NCBI GenBank assembly: GCA_018829455.1
Contig: JAHJUB010000220.1
Span: 1 to 9,533 of the forward strand
Length of the DNA stretch: 9,533 bases
DNA from: Candidatus Omnitrophota bacterium
GTDB lineage: Bacteria > Ratteibacteria > UBA8468 > MWAK01
Direction of reading: 5' to 3'
Shown: piece after piece, positions 1 to 5,572 of the stretch
How the letters are laid out: each line of letters starts with the position of its first letter
Position numbering within the stretch: the first letter of the stretch is position 1
Position numbers and translations under genes: made by a program
Notes under the pieces: model-generated
The model's input: the letters and a program-made list of their open reading frames with translations, nothing else
Databases searched by the model: none
Told to the model about the DNA's origin: nothing

Positions 1-304
1 ATTCAATCTAACAACTGTATTGGTCTCTCACTGTTAACTATTTCCACCGTATTTTTCTTGTCCGCCGAGTTATTACTCAACTTCTATTTCCTTTTCCCGC
101 TGAAAATGATTCTGGTTTCCCTTAAACTTTAACCTAATAATAAGGTAAAGATTCAATGGAGAAACCCCTCAAAATGTGCCAACCTTGCTCCTAACGGGGC
201 GCAGGTAGTAGTCCTGTTAGGAGCATAAACAAGCCGTGTTCATGTACTTGCCTGCTACTACAAAATGAGAACACCCACCACGCTATTAGTAAGGAGGAAA
301 AGCA
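1..304. other. Intergenic spacer upstream of first gene
   Basis: I see no coding region on either strand that starts with a ribosome site or resembles a known family. The stretch is AT-rich. It holds a small imperfect hairpin near 127-150 (CTTTAACCT / AAGGTAAAG, one bulge), the GCTCCTAAC/GTTAGGAGC hairpin at 187-224 described separately, and the ribosome site AAGGAGG (291-297) of the first gene. A TAATAA-like AT-rich patch near 134-140 could be a -10 element, but no convincing -35 accompanies it. Confidence 0.6.
187..224. repeat. Inverted repeat / hairpin, copy 1 (CTCCTAAC arms)
   Basis: Arms GCTCCTAAC (187-195) and GTTAGGAGC (216-224) are perfect complements. The stem can extend through GGGG/GTCC pairing with G-U wobbles to about 13 pairs, leaving a loop of roughly 12 nt. 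No T-run follows, so it is not a standard Rho-independent terminator. The same arms recur at 870-903, again upstream of a small gene. It could be a regulatory leader hairpin, a protein-binding palindrome or a REP-like dispersed repeat. Confidence 0.7.
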
Positions 305-601
305 ATGGGAAGATATCTATTAATGTGGCAATTAGATCCAGCCAGAGTTCCCGTAGACCCCAAGGAACGAGGAGCCGGATGGGCTGGTCTGATAGGTATG
401 GTCAAAAAAGACATGGAGAAAGGCATATCAAAGGATTGGGGAGCATTTGTTGGTGAAGGCAGAGGGTACTGTGTTGTTGAGGGAACCGAGACAGAAATTT
501 CTGTCATGGTGCAACAGTACTCCCCTATTGTCCACTTCGAGACACATCCTGTTATGTCGGTCAGTCAAGTAGAGGAGATGTTAGGCGCCTTATCCAAATA
601 A
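305..601 (+). CDS. Small DUF3303-like / dimeric alpha-beta-barrel protein
   Basis: This encodes a 98-residue protein with no signal peptide or membrane segment, so it is probably cytoplasmic. The pattern is a short N-terminal strand (GRYLLMWQLD), a long helix after VDPKERGAGWAGLIGMVKKD, a middle strand region (KDWGAFVGEGRGYCVVEG) and a C-terminal VHFETHPVMSVSQVEEML segment. This fits the small ferredoxin-like dimeric alpha/beta-barrel proteins annotated as DUF3303 or muconolactone-isomerase-like. Such proteins usually have no assigned substrate, and I cannot name one here. The start is well fixed: AAGGAGG at 291-297 lies 7 nt before the ATG, and the length is normal for the family. It appears to be a single-gene unit, because the next gene begins 500 bp downstream, beyond a MITE-like element and a hairpin. 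The family assignment comes from remembered sequence patterns and is moderate; that the gene is real is near certain. Confidence 0.85.
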   Translation: MGRYLLMWQLDPARVPVDPKERGAGWAGLIGMVKKDMEKGISKDWGAFVGEGRGYCVVEGTETEISVMVQQYSPIVHFETHPVMSVSQVEEMLGALSK

Positions 602-618
602 ATAATAAGAATGCATTT

Positions 619-802
619 CATGACTTTCGGCTATCCCAAAAAATAATTGACTTTATTTCGGACAGGGTAGGAAAAATCTCAATAATTTAGATACTGAATC
701 AACAATATCAATGAGTTATCAAAAGAAATGGATAACATTTTGCTTGAAAACATCATTGTCTTAAATTAAATCAACATAAATTGCCAATGGCCGAAAGTCA
801 TG
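619..802. mobile_element. MITE-like non-autonomous element with 13-bp TIRs
   Basis: CATGACTTTCGGC (619-631) and its exact reverse complement GCCGAAAGTCATG (790-802) bound a 184-bp, very AT-rich, non-coding interval. Immediately outside both arms lies the same pentamer, CATTT (614-618 and 803-807), consistent with a 5-bp target-site duplication. The match is even longer (ATGCATTT at 611-618 and 800-807) if it overlaps the right arm. No transposase is encoded, so mobility would need one supplied in trans. A partial internal echo of the arm (TGACTTTATTTCGG, 648-661) is present. The alternative is a long-loop regulatory inverted repeat; only one copy occurs in this window. Confidence 0.55.
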
Positions 803-869
803 CATTTGACAATGCATGAATGAGGTAGTCTTCGCAGTCGGGAGAATCACCTCAAATACTTCAAGCTCT

Positions 870-903
870 GCTCCTAACAGAACGCTGGTGTTCTGTTAGG
901 AGT
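870..903. repeat. Perfect hairpin, copy 2 (CTCCTAAC arms)
   Basis: CTCCTAACAGAAC (871-883) and GTTCTGTTAGGAG (890-902) form a perfect 13-bp stem with a 6-nt loop (GCTGGT), plus a G-T pair at 870/903. The outer eight base pairs are identical to those of the hairpin at 187-224, while loop and inner stem differ. No T-run follows, which argues against an intrinsic terminator. It lies about 200 bp upstream of the NTF2-like gene. Confidence 0.75.
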
Positions 904-1103
904 CTGATATCTGAAATATTGTCTGGTTTGGGATACTGGCAAGAAATCACAGATTTTGACAAACCCGATTTCCATGAGTTACTCGCAATAAATCTGTCGG
1001 AGACTGATATTTGGTTTTCGGTCATTATATAAAAAACAGTGAGATGTGGTAAACTCATCTCTTGACCCATCCCAACTCATCTTCACAGAAAAGGAGGAAA
1101 AAC

Positions 1104-1526
1104 ATGATTGGAGCATTGATTGCAAAAAGCAAAGTCACTTCTTCATATGACTTGCTAAACAGCAGAGACATAAAAAGCTTTCTCGCAAACTGGCACAATG
1201 AATCAACTTGGGTCTATCCGGGCGGTATATCTGCCAGTGGAGAGTTCAAGGGTAAGAAAGCAATAGAAGAATGGTTCCAGAAGTACTTGGATCAGTTTAC
1301 AAGTGCTAAAATTATCCCCAAGAGCGTATGCGTAAAAAATATATTTGATTTTGTAGGTACGAACGTTGTTGCGGTAAATTGGGATGAAGAGCTTACAAAC
1401 AAAGACGGTAATCAATTTCAATTCACCGGTGTAACTGTTATCACTCTCAAGTTTGGTAAGGCAACGCATGCCCAAGATTATGTCTTCAACACTGATGAAG
1501 AGCTAAGAAAAGCATGGGGTGAATAA
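1104..1526 (+). CDS. NTF2/SnoaL-like fold protein
   Basis: This encodes a 140-residue soluble protein. It begins with a helix and a segment typical of SnoaL/ketosteroid-isomerase-like proteins: SYDLLNSRDIKSFLANWHNESTW, then a glycine-rich turn (GEFKGKKAIEEWFQKYLDQF). Alternating strands follow (VAVNWDEELTN, FTGVTVITLKFGKATHAQDYVF) that end the cone-shaped NTF2 fold. Members bind small hydrophobic ligands or act as hydrolases/isomerases; the substrate here is unknown. I chose the ATG at 1104 because AAGGAGG (1091-1097) sits 6 nt before it. An in-frame ATG at 1062 would add 14 polar residues, has no ribosome site, and would put the AAGGAGG inside the coding sequence. The gene stands alone, with a 590-bp gap before the next gene and no obvious terminator. 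Fold assignment is good, function open. Confidence 0.88.
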   Translation: MIGALIAKSKVTSSYDLLNSRDIKSFLANWHNESTWVYPGGISASGEFKGKKAIEEWFQKYLDQFTSAKIIPKSVCVKNIFDFVGTNVVAVNWDEELTNKDGNQFQFTGVTVITLKFGKATHAQDYVFNTDEELRKAWGE

Positions 1527-1836
1527 GTGTACAGGATTGATCGTAGCTAATAAACAGAATAGAAACCAACTATTTCAGGCCCTCATTTTGCACAGATCTT
1601 TCCAACAGATCGGCGCCTGCCCCTGATTGCATGTAACTGTATGCCAGGTTGGAGGCACATTGATTTTATTGAGATACTATTAACATACATGAATTATTAA
1701 GAAAACTGACATACAAGATATCCCAGGTCTGAGGATATGGAGCTAAGCTCAGAGGGAATGCTTTCAAGAGTGAAGCTTTGTGTACGAAACCTGTAATTTC
1801 TTGATATTTGAGGTTTATTTGGGTAATCCTTAGACC

Positions 1837-1874
1837 GTGTTTTTGATAGCTTACAGATGGAAATCAAAACACAC
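1837..1874. repeat. Bulged inverted repeat / hairpin
   Basis: GTGTTTTTGAT (1837-1847) pairs with ATCAAAACACAC (1863-1874), giving 11 pairs with a single-nucleotide bulge and a 15-nt loop. It lies about 245 bp upstream of the SIR2-STAND start. No T-run follows, so termination is unlikely. Its role is unknown; it could be an operator-like palindrome or a leader structure. Confidence 0.4.
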
Positions 1875-2102
1875 AAGGACAGATACTAAGCCCTCTGCCT
1901 GATTAATAATCTATGATCATGGAAAAAACATCGCTGACTGATTTGCAGCGAGAGACCTGAAGATGGATATCATGATCCACATCTGCAACGATTTCCGCCA
2001 TAACTATATCGCAGTAATGTCACAACCTTATGTTACGGAACATTGATCTGATTGAAGGGTATACGTTTGATAACCAAAAACAGGTTTCGAAATCCACAGA
2101 CC

Positions 2103-2109
2103 AAGGAGG
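2103..2109 (+). promoter_or_regulatory. Ribosome binding site fixing the SIR2-STAND start
   Basis: AAGGAGG ends 8 nt before the ATG at 2118, the spacing expected for a strong site. The reading frame is open upstream to an ATG at 2052, but that ATG has no ribosome site. The 22 extra residues it would add are polar and precede the first helix of the SIR2 domain. The start at 2118 is therefore preferred. Confidence 0.85.
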
Positions 2110-2117
2110 GGGAAGAG

Positions 2118-5100
2118 ATGTTTGGCAAAGATGTAAAGAAAATCTTACAGGATATTTTTTCGAAGGTCCAAGATGGAAGTGTGGCTCTTTTCCTCGGTGC
2201 CGGAGCAAGTATTCCGGCGGGAGGACCAAAGGGGCCACAACTTACAGAAATGATCAAGGAAAAATTTCCAAATATCGATGTGACTTCGGAAGACTTCATA
2301 GAAGCCTGCCAAGATGTTATTGACACGCCACCTTATAGCCGCAATGAACTTGAAGAATTTATAGTCGCTAAAATTGGCTCTCTTCAACCTACCCGTTACC
2401 ATAAAATCCTCACTGAATATGATTGGGCTGCAATTTTTACTACCAACTTCGACGATCTGATTGAATTAACTTACAGAGTTCATCCCCAAAGATTAAAGGC
2501 ATGCCAGGCAATCTATACAGATAGTTTTCAAATAAATCCTTCTGATAGAAGCAAAGTGATTCTATTTAAGATAATGGGATCGATTACAGCCACGGTGGGT
2601 CAATTGGGAAACATGGTATTATCTCGCGCTGATTATAATCATGCCTTGATCAGAAGAAAAAAATACTTAGAGCTCCTTTCAGACTTTATTAAGACAGGAA
2701 CGATCGTCTTCATTGGTTACAGTTTTGATGATCATATTGTGTTAGATATAATAGATGAACTTGTTTTAATTTACGGGAAAGACAGGGTTCCATGGAGTTA
2801 CGCCATTTTTCCCACGTTGCCACCCCAGGATACCAAAACGCAGTACAAATTCAATACTAGAAAAATTATACCAGTTCAGTGCAATTTTCAGGACTTCTGT
2901 CTATCCTTAAAAGATAACATTCAATCAAAACCTGGGATTGATTTATCTCGTTCGGTACGCTTCAAACTAAGAGGAGTATCCTTAGAAATCACTGAGGCTG
3001 AGGCCCGACAGTATGCTGAATACTTTGAAATCATAAACGATGATAACGTCAATGAAGAGGCAGGAGAAAAAGACCAATTTTTCATGGGAACTAATAGAAG
3101 ATGGGGTGCCTTCGCCAAGGGGTGGGATTTCAAACGTGATGTTTACAATTCTCCAGAATATAAGCATTCCTGTGAAGGAAATACAAACCTGCCATGTCTA
3201 AAATTTAGGGTTGATGACGAACTCAAGACTCATAGGGTGGAAAATAATAAGATACTTCTGATCCGAGGAATGGCAGGTGTTGGGAAAACTATGATGTTGA
3301 GGAGGCTTGCTTATGACATTTACAAAAGTGAACAAGCCCCTGTAATTTTTATCAAACCCACAAGGACGAATTTTGATTACAAGCTACTGGCCAGCTTTAT
3401 AGAAGACCTAAACCACAAATTCGATCAGAAAGCCACTGAAACTCATGGCGCCAGACCCCTAAAACCGGTTATAATGTTTGACGATGCAGGGAGCCTTATC
3501 CGGCATGTGAATCGATTGAAAGACTTTCTTACGTCAAGGGGCAGGCCTGCATTAATCATTGCCGCTGAACGAACTGGTGAGTGGGAATTAATGTGGCACT
3601 CTTTTCCCTTCAAGATATTATCGGAAAACATTTACGAACTAAATGAACAACTCACACAATCTGAACAAAAACAGATTATCGAGCATTTTTTCGAGCTTGG
3701 CTACATACAAACAAGAGGAACATTCTGGAACGAAATAATTGAGAAGACATTTGAAAACTCATACTTCGCAACCATCTACACTCTTGTCCATCCATCACGA
3801 AAGCGCTTGAATGAAATAATTCAGGAGCAATATACTAGTTTGAGTGACCTTACCAGAAAGGCTTTCCAATATTTGTGTCTTTTCCATCAATTTGATCTCC
3901 CATTAAATATCGAGCTTTTGGTACGTGCTCTCAAATGCTCATACCAGGACTTTTATTCAGAAGTCATAAGTAAAGATGCTGCCAAGGTAATCTTCGAAGA
4001 CGAAGACCCACTTGGGAACATACTATATCGAAGTCATCATAGAATCATCGCAAGAAAGACCGTGGAAATTTTCTTCAATGATCCTGAACTGATGAAAGAA
4101 ATTTACTCTGAGATTTTCAGTCAAGCGATTCTATCAAACAAACTGGAAAGACAGATCTGTGAGAAAATCATGATTCAGCATATTGGTCCGAATGCCAGAC
4201 CTCAAATTTTTTCTTACGAACAACAACAGAATCTATTCACAGTGATTTGTGCAAACAACCCCGTGAGAGCCCTCATTCATCATTGGGGAGTTTTGGAAGC
4301 AGATAATGGGAGCTTTCAGCAAGCAGAAGAACTTTTAAAGCGCGCATTAGAGATTCCGAGAGATGATATTGAATCGTATCGCGGAGAATCAGACCAGAAT
4401 ATCCTTACATCTCTTGGAACTCTTTATTCACGTATGGGTATAGATTTCCTAAGTCAAGGTAAAAACAACAACGCCGAGGAGTGTTTTAGGAAGGCCGAAA
4501 ATTCATTCCAGGATGCCAAATACGGCGAGTTTCCTAACACATATGCCTATCATAGTCACGCTTATATGTGGTATCTTCGCGGTAATAAATTTAAAAATGC
4601 CACGAACCAGCTAAATTGTTTCGCACAAGCATTAGAAATACTTTCTATTGCAAGGGACAACCTAAATGAAGAGGAATTGCAGCCGATTTATGAACTACAG
4701 ACAGTCATCTGGACCAAAATTGGAGATGAAAAACGAATTGAGGAAAATCTCATAATCTTGAAAGATGAATTTAATAGTGCTCATGGCTATTATCTCATTG
4801 CTGAGTGTCTATGGACCAGGGCTCATGATAAAGAGGCAGAGGAAAGGAAAGCGCTTTCAAAATCGGCCCTAGAAAGAGTCCGTGAAGGTTTGAAATATTT
4901 TCCTAATGATGAACATTGTCTTCGCTTACAGTGCAGGTTGCTCAAAGAACTAGAGCCAAATAATCTGAAAGAGTATTACGGGTGGTTGCAGAGGTGGAAA
5001 GGAGCAGCAACAATATCTAGTGCATGGCTATTATATGAGCTCGGTAGGACCGCTTTCGTTTTGGGTTATTACGATAATTCCAAAGAGCATTTCAGTGAGT

Positions 5101-5378
5101 TGGAAACGGGGGTTGGTATGGGGCATAGGTTGCGATCTCGACCCAGGCATCCGATCCTTGATGAAAGCGGACAAAAAAAAGAGTTCGAAGGTAGCATTCT
5201 CAAGATTTATTCGTCAACTGATGGGATTATAAACTGTGAAACATTGCGGAACCTAAGATTCCCTATACCTTTTAGACCGGTTGCTAGCAAATTTACTCCG
5301 TCCCGAGGCGATTCAGTCCGTTTCAACATTGAATTTAGTTACAGAGGCACAAGAGCGACTAACGTGAAGAAGAACTAA
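2118..5378 (+). CDS. SIR2-STAND NTPase-TPR-CSD protein (Avs-like defence)
   Basis: This encodes a 1086-residue multidomain protein, probably cytoplasmic. Residues 1 to about 270 form a SIR2-like NADase domain: LFLGAGAS (24-31), TTNFDD (N110, D112), the KIMGS motif around M153 and GYSFDD (200-205). Residues about 350-640 are a STAND-type P-loop NTPase: Walker A GMAGVGKT (384-391, K390), Walker B VIMFDD (D455, D456), then winged-helix-like sequence ending in YRSHHRIIAR near 637-646. Residues about 719-1000 are helical TPR-like repeats (for example AEELLKRALEI). The last 65 residues resemble a cold-shock OB fold (GSILKIYSSTDGI ... GDSVRFNIEF ... ATNV). In known SIR2-STAND defence proteins, TPR sensing of a phage protein triggers oligomerisation and NAD+ depletion; that role is inferred here. 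The usual SIR2 histidine is methionine (M153), so activity is uncertain. No partner gene is adjacent. The gene is intact, with an IS21 element starting just downstream. Confidence 0.88.
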   Translation: MFGKDVKKILQDIFSKVQDGSVALFLGAGASIPAGGPKGPQLTEMIKEKFPNIDVTSEDFIEACQDVIDTPPYSRNELEEFIVAKIGSLQPTRYHKILTEYDWAAIFTTNFDDLIELTYRVHPQRLKACQAIYTDSFQINPSDRSKVILFKIMGSITATVGQLGNMVLSRADYNHALIRRKKYLELLSDFIKTGTIVFIGYSFDDHIVLDIIDELVLIYGKDRVPWSYAIFPTLPPQDTKTQYKFNTRKIIPVQCNFQDFCLSLKDNIQSKPGIDLSRSVRFKLRGVSLEITEAEARQYAEYFEIINDDNVNEEAGEKDQFFMGTNRRWGAFAKGWDFKRDVYNSPEYKHSCEGNTNLPCLKFRVDDELKTHRVENNKILLIRGMAGVGKTMMLRRLAYDIYKSEQAPVIFIKPTRTNFDYKLLASFIEDLNHKFDQKATETHGARPLKPVIMFDDAGSLIRHVNRLKDFLTSRGRPALIIAAERTGEWELMWHSFPFKILSENIYELNEQLTQSEQKQIIEHFFELGYIQTRGTFWNEIIEKTFENSYFATIYTLVHPSRKRLNEIIQEQYTSLSDLTRKAFQYLCLFHQFDLPLNIELLVRALKCSYQDFYSEVISKDAAKVIFEDEDPLGNILYRSHHRIIARKTVEIFFNDPELMKEIYSEIFSQAILSNKLERQICEKIMIQHIGPNARPQIFSYEQQQNLFTVICANNPVRALIHHWGVLEADNGSFQQAEELLKRALEIPRDDIESYRGESDQNILTSLGTLYSRMGIDFLSQGKNNNAEECFRKAENSFQDAKYGEFPNTYAYHSHAYMWYLRGNKFKNATNQLNCFAQALEILSIARDNLNEEELQPIYELQTVIWTKIGDEKRIEENLIILKDEFNSAHGYYLIAECLWTRAHDKEAEERKALSKSALERVREGLKYFPNDEHCLRLQCRLLKELEPNNLKEYYGWLQRWKGAATISSAWLLYELGRTAFVLGYYDNSKEHFSELETGVGMGHRLRSRPRHPILDESGQKKEFEGSILKIYSSTDGIINCETLRNLRFPIPFRPVASKFTPSRGDSVRFNIEFSYRGTRATNVKKN

Positions 5379-5431
5379 CAATCCTAGTGTTACAGTATCC
5401 TATTTGTCAAATTGGCCATCTATAACCCTGA

Positions 5432-5480
5432 TGGCCACCCAAAATACCCCACCTATGGCCACTTCAAAATACCCCACCCA
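5432..5480 (+). repeat. IS left-end tandem repeats L1 and L2
   Basis: There are two direct copies about 24 bp apart, each reading TGGCCAC followed by CAAAATACCCCACC. L1 spans 5432-5453 and L2 5456-5478; L2 has one extra base in the CTTC segment. These are the multiple terminal transposase-binding repeats expected at an IS21 left end. They match the two inverted copies at the right end. Confidence 0.85.
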
Positions 5481-5533
5481 GCAAGGCTCATTTTCCATTA
5501 GAGATTGTTGAAAACGGCGACAGAACGTACACA

Positions 5534-5562
5534 CTCCCATTTGTAGAATCTATAAATGGGAG
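5534..5562 (+). promoter_or_regulatory. Hairpin covering the istA ribosome site
   Basis: CTCCCATTT (5534-5542) is the exact complement of AAATGGGAG (5554-5562). GTA/TAT pairing extends the stem to 12 bp around a 5-nt loop. The right arm contains GGGAG of the istA Shine-Dalgarno sequence (GGAGG, 5559-5563, 9 nt before the ATG). A TAGAAT hexamer at 5544-5549, resembling a -10 element, lies in the left half. A transcript initiated from it would lack the left arm and leave the ribosome site open. I saw no good -35. Confidence 0.55.
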
Positions 5563-5572
5563 GTAAGGAAGG

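Larger units (their letters stand above)
602..1103. other. Intergenic spacer containing MITE-like element and hairpin
   Basis: These 500 bp carry no supported gene. They contain a terminal-inverted-repeat element (619-802), a 13-bp perfect hairpin (870-903) and, just before the next gene, its ribosome site AAGGAGG (1091-1097). No clear promoter was identified. If the MITE-like element is removed in thought, the two small genes would be about 315 bp apart. Confidence 0.6.
1527..2117. other. Long AT-rich spacer upstream of the defence-type gene
   Basis: There is no supported gene in about 590 bp. Visible structures are a bulged hairpin at 1837-1874, a short inverted repeat ATATCC/GGATAT (1718-1723 and 1733-1738), and a weak pair TCCAAC/GTTGGA (1601-1606 and 1648-1653). 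A 27-codon open frame (ATG 1963, stop 2044-2046) has no ribosome site or recognisable product. A poor promoter candidate, TTGATC (2043-2048) with TTTGAT (2066-2071) at 17-nt spacing, precedes the SIR2 gene. I would not rely on it. Confidence 0.5.

Noticed and set aside
187..903. Integron attC sites bounding gene cassettes
   Set aside because: The CTAAC/GTTAG arms and small cargo genes are suggestive, but the sites are 34-38 bp with only 16-20 nt between arms. They lack L boxes, and GTTAGGA does not fit GTTRRRY. A third weak pair (1601-1653) is poorly matched and no integrase gene is present.
870..903. Intrinsic terminator of the first gene
   Set aside because: The stem is perfect but no U-tract follows it, and it lies about 270 bp after the stop codon beyond the MITE-like element.
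1963..2046. 27-codon frame as a small protein gene
   Set aside because: It has no Shine-Dalgarno sequence, no recognisable motif and ends in the leader of the next gene. It is not distinguishable from chance.
2043..2071. Sigma-70 promoter TTGATC-17-TTTGAT for the defence gene
   Set aside because: Each hexamer matches consensus at only four of six positions in an AT-rich context, so I do not list it as a feature.
2052..2117. Earlier ATG (2052) as the start of the SIR2-STAND gene
   Set aside because: It has no ribosome site, whereas AAGGAGG is placed 8 nt before the ATG at 2118. The extra residues do not belong to the SIR2 fold.
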